From: Emydura subglobosa | Lineage: Eukaryota > Chordata > Testudines > Chelidae | DNA length: 64,000 nucleotides | Assembly: GCA_007922225.1 (NCBI GenBank) | Contig: ML679961.1 | Span: 10,433,930-10,497,929 of the forward strand | Direction: 5' to 3' | In this document: piece after piece, positions 53,640 to 63,744 of the stretch | How the letters are laid out: the number at the start of each line of letters is the position of its first letter | Position numbering within the stretch: position 1 is the first letter of the stretch | Notes under the pieces: generated by a model | What the model was told of the DNA's origin: nothing | The model's input: the letters and a program-made list of their open reading frames with translations, nothing else | Database searches by the model: none | Translations under genes and position numbers: made by a program

Positions 53640-56421
53640 TGAGAAAGTAGGGCAATTGGCTAGTTATTTTAGGTGCCTGAACAAGAACGCGGGAAGCCTG
53701 GGAAACAAGCAGGAGGAATTGGAAGTCCTGGCACAGTCAAGGAACTATGATGTGATTGGAATAACCGAGACCTGTTGGGGTAACTCACACAACTGGAGCA
53801 CTGTCATGGATGGGTATAAACTGTTCAAGAAGGACAGGCAGGGGCGAAAGGGTGGAGGAGTTGCAGTGTATGTATGAGAGCACTATGATTGCTCAGAGCT
53901 CCAGTATGAAACTGGAGAAGTCTGTTCAGAGTCTCTGGGTTAAGTTTAGTGGAGACAGCAACAAGGGTGATGTTGTGGTGGGCGACTGTTATAGACCACC
54001 AGACCAGGAGGATGAGATAGACGAGGCTTTTTTCAGACAACTAGTGAAAGTTTCCAGGTCACAGGACCTGGTTCTCATGGGGGACTTCAATCACCCTGAC
54101 ATCTGCTGGGAGAGCAATCCAGCAGAGCACAGACAATCCAGGAAGTTTTTGGAGAGTGTTGTGGACAACTTCCTGCTGCAAGTGCTGGAGCAACCAACTA
54201 GGGCCTTGCTCCTCTTGACCTACTGCTCACAAACAGGGAAGAGTTGGTAAGGGAAGTAGAAGTGGGTGGGAACCTGGGCAGCAGTGACCATGAAATGGTC
54301 GAGTTCAGAATCCTGACAAAAGGAAGAAAGGAGAACAGCAGAATACAGAACATGGACTTCAGAAAAGCAGACTTTGACTCCCTCAGGTAGCTGATGGGCA
54401 GGATCTCCTGGGAGTCTAATATGAGGAGGACAGGAATCCAAGAGAGCTGGCTGTATTTTAAAGAAATCTTATTGAGTGTGTGGGAACAAACCATCCCAAT
54501 GTGCAGAAAGAATAGCAAATATGGAAGGCAAGCAGTTGGCTTAACAAAGAAGTTTCCATGAGCTTAACCACAAAAAGGAAGCATACAAGAAGTGGAGCTT
54601 GGTCAGATGACTAGGGAGGAGTATGAAAAATACTGCTTGAGCATGCAGGAAAAATCAGGAAGGCCAAAGCACAATTGGAGTTACAGCTAGCAAAGGACGT
54701 GAAGGGTAACAAGAAGGGTTTCTACAGGTATGTTAGTAACAAGAAGAAGGTCAGGGAAAGTGTGGACCCATTACACAATGGGGGAGGCAACCTAGTGCCA
54801 GATGATGTGGAAAAAGCTGAGGTACTCAATGCCTTTTTTGCCTCTGTCTTCACAGACAAGGTCAGCTCCCAGACTACTGCACTGGGTGGCACAGAATGGG
54901 GAGGAGGTGAGCAGCCCTCAGTGCTGAAAGAACAGGTTCAGGACTATTTAGAAATATTGGACATGAACAAGTCCCTGGGGCCGGATGCAATGCATCCAAG
55001 GGTGCTGAGGGAGTTGGCTGATGTGACTGCAGAGCCATTGGCCATTATCTTTGAAAACTTGCGGCAAGTGGGGGAGGTCCCGGTCTATTGGAAAAAGGCA
55101 AATATAGTGCCCATCTTCAAAAAAGGGAAGAAGGAGGATCTGGGGAACTACAGACCAGTCAGCCTCACCTCAGACCCCATAAAATCATGGAGCAGGTCCT
55201 CAAGGAATCCATTTTGAGGTATTTTGAGGCACTTGGAGGAGAGGAAAGTGATCAAAAACAGTCAGCATGGATTCACCAAGGGCAAGTCATGTCTGACTAA
55301 CCCGATTGCCTCCTATGATGAGATGACTGGCTCTGTAAATGTGGGTATGATATACCTTGACTTTATTAAAGTTTTTGATACGGTCTCCCACAGTATTCTT
55401 ACCAGCAAGTTAAAGAAATATGGATTGGACGAACGGACTATAAGATGGATAGAAAGCTAGCTAGATCATCGGGCTCAATGGGTAGTGATCAGTGGCTTGA
55501 TGTCTAGTTGGCAGCCGGTAACAAGCGGAGTGCTCCAAGGGTCGGTGCTGGGGCCGGTTTTGTTCAACATCTTCATTAATGATCTGGAGGATGGGATGGA
55601 TTGCACCCTCAGCAAGTTTGCAGATGACACTAAACTGGGGTGAATGGTAGATACGCCAGAGGGCAGGGATTGGATACAGAGTGACCTAGACAAATTAGAG
55701 GGTTAGGCCAAAAGAAATCTGATGAGGTTCAACAAGGACAAGTGGAGAGTCCTGCACTCAGGACAGAAGAATCCCATGCACTGCTACAGACTGGGGACCG
55801 ACGGGCTAGGCAGCAGTTCTGCACAAAAGGACGTGTGGGGTTACAGTAGACAAGAAGCTGGATATGAGTCAAGAGTGTGCCCTGGTTGCCAAGAAGGCTA
55901 ATGGCATATTGGGCTGCATTAGTAGGAGCATTGCCAGCAGATCGCGGGAAGTGATTATTCCTCTCTATTCAGCACTAGTGAGGCCATATCTGGAGTACTG
56001 TGTCTAGTTTTGGGCCCCCCACTACAGAAAGGATGTGGGCAAATTGGAAAGAGTCCAGCAGAGGGCACCAAAATCATTAGGGGGCTGGAGCACAAGACTT
56101 ATGAGGAGAGGCTGAGGGAACTAGGCTTGTTTGATTTGCAGAAGAGAAGAATGAGGGGGGGATTTGATAGCAGCCTTTAACTACTTGAAAGGGGGTTCCA
56201 GGGAGGATGGAGCTAGGCTGTTCTCAGTGATGGCAGATGACAGAACAAGGAGCAATGGTCTCAAGTTGCAGTGGGGGAGGTCTAGGTTGGACATTAGGAA
56301 AAAGTTTTTCACTCGGAGGGTGGTGTAGCACTGGAATGGGTTACCTAGGGAGGTGGTGGAATCTCCATCCTTAGAGGTTTTTAAGGCACGGCTTGACAAA
56401 GCCCTGGCTGGGATGATTTAG
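53640..56421 (+). pseudogene. CR1 ORF2 (endonuclease and reverse transcriptase), copy D
   Basis: Endonuclease: LNKNAGSLGNKQEELEVL and [10 protein letters not shown] (53660-53780; the E of TETCW is a metal ligand), [18 protein letters not shown] and [14 protein letters not shown] (53975-54110). The SDHE-type end is near 54285 in another frame. Linker: [20 protein letters not shown], then [18 protein letters not shown] (54675-54870). Reverse transcriptase: [20 protein letters not shown] (55099-55158), [18 protein letters not shown] (55345-55400) and catalytic FADD at 55617-55628. The C-terminus carries [19 protein letters not shown] and a stop at 56419-56421. Frame changes near 53870, 54250, 55190 and 55460 and stops (for example after LG at 55641) disable it. 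The catalytic residues themselves are mostly intact. Confidence 0.92.
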
Positions 56422-56519
56422 TTGGGGTTGGTGCTGCTTTGAACAGGGGGTTGGACTAGATGACCTCCCAAGATCCCTCCCAACCCTAATCTTCTATGAT
56501 TCTTTGATTCTCTGCAAAT

Positions 56520-57100
56520 GGGTAGTGTGGTAAAGTCAGCCAGATGGCAACAAAAGGGTATACCAGGGCCGGTATGTGAGCCCTAGACTGCTAAAGGCCC
56601 TTTTCCCTGCAGGAAAAGGAGAGGTTACTGCTGGTCAATTTGAGACACGTGGACCCAATTAAGGGCTACTCCATGTGTACTTCAACCCTGCCACCCCTAA
56701 AGGGCGAGGTGAGGAGAAAGGAGCTGCCAGAAGGTTTGTGGCAGCAGGAGGAAAGACACCCCCTCCCCGCCAAGGAGATAGTGCTTCTCCACAGCCAGAG
56801 AAGCAGAGAAGAGAAAGCCCGGCCCCAGCATGCAGGAAGGACCAGTGCGGCTCTGACTTTCCAGGGCTTTACCACCACCTCTACAGCCCCATGCAGGAGC
56901 CATGGGGCCCTGGGATATAAACTGACTGGAACTACCCGCCCTCCCGTGGGGTTGAAGGGAACCCCTCAGGCCTGGAACAAGGCCGGCACCCCAAATGCTC
57001 TGCTAAAGAGGTGCTGAGGGGAAAGGACAAAAGACTTGTCCAGGTTGGGGCAGAGTTACCACAGGCCCCGCTGCCAAAGGAGACTGTGGCTAGACCATAG
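56520..57100 (+). mobile_element. Putative LTR or LTR-retroelement leader
   Basis: This is a GC-rich block directly after CR1 copy D: 'agccagatggcaacaaaagg', 'gagacacgtggacccaatta', 'agggctactccatgtgtact'. A TATA-like gggatataaactgactgg lies near 56910, and the block ends with 'gggcagagttaccacaggcc' and 'ccgctgccaaaggagac'. The composition contrasts sharply with the AT-rich DNA to the right. It resembles a gypsy-type LTR, but no second copy is in the window. The frames inside it (for example 56640-57017) are not supported as genes. Confidence 0.4.
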
Positions 57101-58194
57101 TAGCCAATGGCTGATTGCCTGAGCGTATGTGGTTCTGCACACTTGAGCTAATCCACAGATCCAAATGGAAATTCTCATGTTCAGGAATAAGTCTTTATAT
57201 TTTTCACTTTTCCTACTGAATTCAGCACCATAAATCAGTGAGCATTTTACACTGGTCCAGATATGGTACATTGTTTTTCTATCTTTGACAGGTATGATAT
57301 TGACAATGTAATTAATTTAAATACTATTCCTCTAATAATGTCCCTACATTGCATTCACTGACTGCAAAAGGCAAAATACCATTCCCTTTGTTTCTATCTT
57401 TGTACCCAAAGCCACTAATCCTAAAATTCCCATTCCATTTTATTTAAAATGAACTACAATCACAGCTTCTGTGCTGGATGAGATTTGTAAATTTATACAA
57501 TGATGGGCCAGAATCAAACCATGAAGTATTCACCCTGCTCCTTTTTTTTAAAATCCTGTAGAAAGTAGATTTTCCCACTTCCAATAATTCTTAGTGAAAG
57601 AAAACCGTCATGAGACTATGTGATGCTTTAGCTATGTCTGTAGCATTCTGTAATCAATTAAAAAACTGCATTTACATAAGGTAAAGATAATCCAATGCAA
57701 AGCAGCTGAAGGTCAAAGAGCCAGAATATAAGGTCATCCAGGGATCTCAGGCTTCATGTCACCAGGTAGGAAAATAATGATGGGTGTGTTTGTGCAATGT
57801 TTATGTTTAATTTGACAATTAACATCGGCCTCACCTATTGATCTTAAAGTAAATATTAAACATGGGACATCATAACATTGTATTTATCAACTTTGAATTG
57901 TACCAGCGGCGTTTTCAATGGGACTGAATTTTAAAAATGCTAACTGAAGCAGGCCTTGGAAACATTGTTGAGGAAAAGTACATCAAACATTTGCAATGGA
58001 AGTCCTGGTCTGTGACACAGACATAACTATTAGAAGCATAATTATTTAATATCAGCAAGGTGTGTTGGAGTCTTTGGATAAATGGCACTATAGGAAGCTA
58101 AAAGTATGATTGCTGGTGTCACAGGAGTTTATGGACAGAAGCAGTTGTGGGTATGAGTCCCTCATCTCGTACGGAATTAAATATTAGTTGTATT
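57101..58194. other. Unassigned AT-rich DNA
   Basis: No gene or recognised repeat. Confidence 0.45.
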
Positions 58195-58440
58195 ATAGTA
58201 CTGCCTAGAGGACCCAAATCAGATTGAGGCCCAGTTATGTAAGCATTGTATTTAGACAGGCCCTGAAGAGGATTTTATGGAAATGGACAAGACAGACAAA
58301 AGGCAATGGGGGAAATTGAACCACAGAGTGGCGAAGTGACTTGCCCAAGGTCATGCAGCATGTTAATGGCAGAGCCAGGAAGAGAACTAGCTCCTAGTCC
58401 AGGGTCTCGTCCATTAGATTACACTGATTCCTAATTCTAC
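58195..58440 (-). mobile_element. MIR-like SINE with L2/L3-type tail
   Basis: On the plus strand the left end is the reversed LINE-like tail ('tagtactgcctagaggaccc', 'gattgaggcccagttatgta'). It is followed by 'agacaagacagacaaaaggc', 'gaagtgacttgcccaaggtc', 'atgcagcatgttaatggcag' and 'gtctcgtccattagattaca', the reversed SINE core and tRNA-like head. The layout equals 25095-25350. Confidence 0.8.
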
Positions 58441-60437
58441 TCCCCCATAGCTGTCCCCTCAAAATACCTGCCATTTAAAAAGCGATTCACACTGGTTGAA
58501 CCTATTTTGCCTTTGTTAGTCCAATGTACATATTGGCTGTTCTGCATATGGAGGAAATCAGCCTCAGTGCCTTTTAAAAAGGAATTAGAAGGAGCTTGAA
58601 TGTGCTACAGTAAAACACAGGGAGCCAGTGAAATGATTAAAGGGTTGGTGAGGTGGTTCAAGTGTTAGGAGAGGAAGATGGCATTGGTATTTTACACAGA
58701 TTGGATTGGGAAGAGGTGATAGGAAAAGAAGCCAGAGCTGAGAAGTGCACAATAGTTAAAGGGAGACACGATCAAGTTGGGGATAAATGTTTGAGCAATG
58801 GGGGCAGTGAGGAAAGGGCAGATATCGAAAGCCTGCTCTGGATACTTTCTAATCTATTGTTGGTATAGCCCTTCCCCTGGCCCCTTTTCCTTGTGTCCTG
58901 AATGATCTTGGGACAAATTGTTGTCCCTGATTTTATTATCTTCTATATCTATATGCAAAATACATACACATGTATGAGCCACTTATTCCTCGTCTGTTTG
59001 GGTCATTCTGAATTTATTTATCCCCTCTTTACTATTGATTGATACCCAGTTTTGCATCTCCTGCAACTTTCATTCCCTTATTACACGTTTTTTCTTCTAG
59101 GTCACAGACGCATAAAGCAAACAGTAACATACTTAACGCAATCCTTGAGGCATTCCACCTGTCACCTCTCTCCAGCCCCAAATGATTTAACTTATTTGTA
59201 CTCTTTGTTCTCGTCTCCAAGTCAGTTCTTTAGCTGCTTATATGGTTAGCCTCGCTTCTGCCCCCTACCATATTTACTGACCTTGTGGATTAATCTATAG
59301 CCGGGTACTGTAAGCTTTCTTGAAGTCTGGATGAATTATGTCCTCGGCTTCCCATCTGTCACCTCTTTATCTCCTTTCCTTCTGCATGGCGATGCCAGCA
59401 GAATTGGAAACTTTAAATGAAATAGAGAAGAACTAGTTGTTCATATTACTTTTACATCTTTTTGTTGGGGAGTTTCCAATTGGGCAACTGATCTGTAAGA
59501 GCTTTCTTCTTGTAGGAACCACATTTGATCAGGGAATTGCTAGGTATGAACATTGATGGGATTTACTTAAAATGGGTTAAAAGTGGGATCTATCTATTTA
59601 TCTAGTTCCAGTGATAATGCACAGGGCCAAGTTAAACTGGAGACTGCTGTTAGGCTAGTTTGTCTCCCGGATTTTGTGTGTTGGAGAGCTCAGGGGAGGA
59701 CTACAGTATAAATCCACTTGTAGGAAAAGAGTGGTTGGATCTTAAAATCTTGGGGCCTGATCCAAAGACTAAGGATGTCAAGGAAAATCTTGCCATTGAC
59801 TTCCATAGGGTTTGGATAAGACCCCTATGTTAGCTAGTCCACCGTCGACATTCCACGTGTTGTCTTTGCAAAGAATGCACCCAAATTCAGTATTCTGGTA
59901 ATGAAACACAGAAGGCTTGGGAATGGCAGGAAAGGTTATCCTATTAGCAAGGAAGCTGGAGAGTCCCAGAATGGCCATGGAAACACATTGCTAAGTGCAA
60001 CCAAAAGGAGAAGGTATCACAGTGCAGCGTAGCTGACACAAAGAGGGTTTGCATGAGTGAGAGACACAAGTTTTAAGTCTCAACAGGTATTGATAGGATT
60101 CGTGTTTGTTCCACGTGCTTTATGAGAGAGGTTTTTTATTTGTGTCTCTTGTTTTATGCTTCCTTTGTTGTGGAACAGTGGTTTTTCATGGAGCACTTGC
60201 TAGTGGTCCCCAGATCGCTGGCATGCCTCCTTGTTAAACTGCACTAAAAGAGAGTAAAAAGCTGCACTTAACATGCATTAAACACTTTCCTAATGTTACT
60301 GTTCCATGTAAGCATTTGTTGGGGTGGCCACAGGGATGTTTTGTGACCACAAATGGGAGAAGAAGTGACCCACTCAATTATGAATAGATGGTAAGGTGAT
60401 CTATGTGACTGTGTATGGGAAGGGGTCTATGATAGAA
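58441..60437. other. Unassigned DNA
   Basis: No gene recognised. The segment near 59745-59830 (ggggcctgatccaaagacta, 'ccattgacttccatagggtt') resembles another worn copy of the short palindromic repeats. Confidence 0.45.
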
Positions 60438-60525
60438 AGCCAGATTCTCAGCCGGAGTAAGTCAGGATAACTCTAGTGAAGTCAAAGGAGTGACACCAAT
60501 TTATGCCAGCTGAAAATATGGCTCT
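60438..60525. repeat. Short palindromic interspersed repeat
   Basis: Left arm agccagattctcagc pairs with right arm gctgaaaatatggct. Between them 'gtaagtcaggataactctag' and 'aggagtgacaccaatttatg' are partly complementary. No coding capacity; likely a MITE. Confidence 0.6.
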
Positions 60526-61131
60526 TATTGCTCTATTAAGATGTGGTTCATGCTATGACAAATTTAGAGACCCCCTTCTTTTGCAACAAAAGGGAGATGT
60601 CTCAATATATACATTAGAGCTGATTGAAAAATGAAATTTCTATCCTGTGGGAAATTCTGTTATTTCAACATTTGCTTTTATCCCAGATCGGGACACAAGA
60701 TTGAAATATAGAAACTTTGTTTGGAACAATAAGTTCCTGAAAATTTTTATTTGGACATGGATGAATGTTTTATTTTGACATTTTCAACTGAAACGGAAGG
60801 TTTCATTTTGAGTCAGGTCAGTCTCAATCTCTGCACCTGCCTGAGCAGCCCCTTTGCCTCATGGGACTTTTATTCTATGACCTCAGTCTCCCTTTCAGAT
60901 CCAGTTCGCTGGCTGGGCTAGGTCTCCCAACAGACACCACCGTTTCTTCCTTAGGGAGTCCCATAATTTACCATGGCAGCTCAGGCAGGTACAGAAATTA
61001 TGATTGACCCATTTGAATTCCTCTGAAATGTTTTTTTTCTTCCCCCCTGTGGAAAATTTTGATTTCAATGAAACCCCATTTTCCAATGGGAAAATTGTTT
61101 GCTAGTAGAGAAAGTGAATGGACCATAGGCA
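60526..61131. other. Unassigned DNA
   Basis: No gene or recognised repeat. Confidence 0.4.
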
Positions 61132-61212
61132 CTGGGGGCTAGATCCTCAGCCGGCGTAAACCAGTGAAGTTAATAGTTACACTAATTTATACCAGCCAAG
61201 GATCTGACCCAC
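61132..61212. repeat. Short palindromic interspersed repeat
   Basis: Left arm gggggctagatcctcagccg and right arm 'ccagccaaggatctgaccc' are complementary with a few mismatches, with 'gtaaaccagtgaagttaata' in the middle. Same type as 60438-60525 and 31370-31458. Confidence 0.65.
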
Positions 61213-61974
61213 AATACGTTAATACATCTTTTTTGTAGTTACAAATGTCTTTATGATCCCTGTACAATGTCGTCAGAATGAAAGCCGCACAGTGCAATCC
61301 ACCTGACTCGGATTTGCAGTGAAGGTTTCTTGGATTTTATGTTCAGTTTCCAGCACACACTGAAGCCCTTGTCTCTTGTTCCTCTCCTCTCAGTCTGCCC
61401 AAGGCTGTTTGTCTAAAGGTCCCCATCACGTCACAGTATCTTCTCATTAAGGACCTCTCCTTTTGTTCGCCTGCTCAGCTATGCATTAACTTGTTTCAAC
61501 ACAGTCATTGTGAGCTGCACGTATGCATCTGAGGGCAGAATTTGGGCTTAAAATTGGTAATATGTTAGGAGCATGCTAATTGCCTAAGGTGACATCCAGT
61601 TGATAGCTGATATAACTGTGTTCTCATTCCTGTTTAAAATTATGTCTCCTAAGTACGTGAGTGATTGGATCGATAGCCTTACTCAATTAACAGCAGCTCT
61701 TTGCTGCACCACTGTGATTTTGATTTGAATATTTTCTTTGCTAACTAATTTTGACAAAATGACACACTAGATGATCTTCACCTATTCTGGAGACATTTTA
61801 AAAACTATTTCTTAGGTTGTTTTGCCAGAGACGTTGCTTCTTCATCTGCTTCCATGGTGTTCTGCTTGTTACATGTGGTGACAAATTCTCAGATGAGTGC
61901 ATCAAAGTTGTGCCCTCAAGATTTTCTTGTATACTATTGTGTCTGCATTTGAATGCTTAGGAGGGCATTTTTAA
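61213..61974. other. Unassigned DNA
   Basis: No gene or recognised repeat. Confidence 0.4.
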
Positions 61975-62100
61975 ATGTAGCTCAGTTGATTGCATGTGCA
62001 AACGTTTGCCTGCGCAGAAATCTGCATATCAATACAATGCCAAGCAATCCATTTGCATTGGCAAATACCAGTTTGCATATGTAAATGAAGGATCTGGGTG
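61975..62100. repeat. Octamer-rich segment, possible partner of 26953-27070
   Basis: It contains 'ttgcatgtgcaaac', 'tctgcatatcaatac', a perfect ATTTGCAT at 62051-62058 and 'gtttgcatatgtaaatg'. The word content matches 26953-27070, although a clean alignment could not be made by eye. Confidence 0.45.
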
Positions 62101-62344
62101 CAATTTTGGCATCTGCATTAGAAAATAAATAGGATTGCTATTTTTCCAACTCTTTATTAAGATTTCCTAATAATTCATGGGAGAATGTATGAAATAGTCC
62201 TCCTGAGGTTTAGAACCTAACTTCACTGAAATATGAAACTGTGTTAGAATCAGTTTTAAATGTGGTTCTCTAGATATGTTGTAATGTGGTTTCCGATCTC
62301 ACTGCAGACTAGTCAAAGGATATACATTGCCCAGTTTTATGCTG
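62101..62344. other. Unassigned DNA left of the gypsy LTR
   Basis: AT-rich flank with no recognised feature. Confidence 0.4.
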
Positions 62345-62626
62345 TGTGATGGGGTGTACAAACCCCACACTGGACAACTAGGGGTTAAGGTATTATTTTG
62401 AGCCGAGTCAGTCCTGCTCCGCCACACCTGCCGCAAATGCTCCATCTGGTGGAGCATTTAAAAGAGAGAAGAACAGCTCATTTGGGCAACAGAGCTGGAA
62501 AAAAGCAGTCCCCCAATGGACCCTAGACACTGGTAAGCCCCCCATACAATTCCCCTGCTGGTCACAGGTTGTGGCCTTGACCACTAGGCCACGCTTCCCT
62601 ACAAACCCACCAGGAGAGGCATTACA
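62345..62626 (+). mobile_element. 5' LTR of the second gypsy element
   Basis: It starts tgtgatggggtgtacaaacc and ends 'ggcattaca', giving the TG...CA ends of an LTR, 282 bp long. 'gagcatttaaaagagagaag' near 62451 offers a TATA-like element (atttaaaag). It is not visibly related to the 1.1-kb LTR at 38522, so the two gypsy copies are of different families. Confidence 0.65.
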
Positions 62627-62645
62627 AATTGGTGGAGAATGTGGG
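62627..62645 (+). other. Possible primer-binding site
   Basis: The text aattggtggagaatgtggg follows the LTR end at once, where an LTR element binds its tRNA primer. It starts with tggt-like bases after two A residues; I cannot name the tRNA with confidence. Confidence 0.4.
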
Positions 62646-62691
62646 CATTGCCCCACCCCTGAGAGAAGGGAGGACTGACTGACCTAGGTGG

Positions 62692-62907
62692 CAGGGCCCA
62701 AGCATAATTTTTTTGGGCCCAGTACAAACATGTAACACGGGCCCCCTCCCACACACATATCACAATCCCTCATGCCGTACATACAATCTCATGAGCCATG
62801 AAAAAATTTTTCCTTATGGTAATGGGGGTTGCAGCCTGGGCCGGGCCCTTAGGGCCTCTGGGCGCTGGTAAAGTGGTACCCTTCCCCCCCACCCATGGGG
62901 GGCACTG
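62692..62907. mobile_element. Putative hAT-type MITE in the gypsy leader
   Basis: The left end is cagggcccaagca and the right end atggggggcactg. Flanks ctaggtgg (62684-62691) and ctaggcag (62908-62915) agree at six of eight positions, suggesting an 8-bp duplication. The 216-bp interior (gggcccagtacaaacatgta, 'tgagccatgaaaaaattttt') has no coding capacity. The ends are weaker than in the other hAT-type copies. Confidence 0.55.
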
Positions 62908-62958
62908 CTAGGCAGCCGAACAACCTGACTGAAAACAATGTGGGCTGGTAGGCCAGCC

Positions 62959-63640
62959 ATGATAGATTTAGAATGGTTGATGAAATGGATGACTGAGAAC
63001 CAGCAGCAGCAGCAACAACAGCTCCTACAGCAAATGGCCGCCCAGCAGCAACTGGTACAGGGCCAAGGGGCCTAGCAAAAAGAACAGCAGCCAAAGGCTA
63101 GTTCACCAAGTTGTGGCATTGATGAAGCCCGGAGTTCCCTCAGAGCATCTCCATCAGGGGGCCCTGGCCAAACCCAGGGCCCCTGCCTGTATTCATGAAG
63201 CTCACAAAGATGGACACTGAGGATGACCCCAAGGATTTCCTGACAACATTTGCATGGGTTGAGACGGCTGCCTGATGGCTCTCTGACCAGTGGGCCATCC
63301 TGCTTGCCCTCTACCTGACGGGCCAGTGCAGGCTGCATATCAGGGACTGGATGCGGAGTCTGCCCAAGACTACCCCCAGGTCAAAGCGGCTATCTTGGAC
63401 TACCTCAACATCAGAGGAGACCTTCCATCAGAGGCTCTGGGGAGAGAGGTACCCTCCGGGGGCCAGACCCTATGTCATTGCCCAGAAACTATGAAACATG
63501 TGTTGGAGGTGGCTAAAGCCAGAAACATGAACCGGAGTAAACATGGCTGAACTCCTCCTGGTGGAACAGTTCACCCAAATCCTTCCAAAAGGGGGAAGGG
63601 ACTGGATGCTCAGTTACTGACACCGTGTGATTGATGGAGA
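62959..63640 (+). pseudogene. Gypsy gag with SCAN-like C-terminal segment
   Basis: The start is ATG 62959, giving MIDLEWLMKWMTENQQQQQQ and a glutamine-rich stretch (QQMAAQQQLVQGQ), ended early by TAG at 63073-63075. Capsid-like sequence continues in other frames. The frame at 63290-63550 has GPVQAAYQGLDAESAQDYPQ and VKAAILDYLNI. The frame at 63546-63611 has LLVEQFTQILPKGGRDW, followed by LMENYLAAKTAL-type sequence. The LLVLEQFL.ILP...W pattern is the core of the SCAN domain, which in vertebrate zinc-finger proteins mediates dimerisation and is derived from Gmr1-like gag. Several frameshifts make it a pseudogene. Confidence 0.75.
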
Positions 63641-63744
63641 ACTACCTGGCAGCCAAGACAGCTCTAACTCCCACACCCGAGCCATTGCCTGAGGCCAGAG
63701 GGATCCTTCAACATAAGGGAGAAGCCATTCAGGGAAGACAGAAA

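Larger units (their letters stand above)
53345..56511 (+). mobile_element. CR1 LINE copy D, most complete of its subfamily
   Basis: It starts in the 3' part of ORF1 (about 53345) and runs through a full-length ORF2 region to the terminus 'cttctatgattctttgattc'. Copies B (17.8 kb) and C (33.8 kb) match it closely over their whole lengths, so these are siblings and this is probably the youngest CR1 subfamily in the window. The 5' end is truncated within ORF1. Confidence 0.95.

Noticed and set aside
56640..57017. 125-codon plus-strand frame as a gene
   Set aside because: It lies in the LTR-like GC-rich block, is overlapped by frames on both strands and has no domain.
62959..63075. Polyglutamine-containing host exon
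   Set aside because: It is the N-terminus of the gypsy gag, directly downstream of LTR and leader, and stops after 38 codons.
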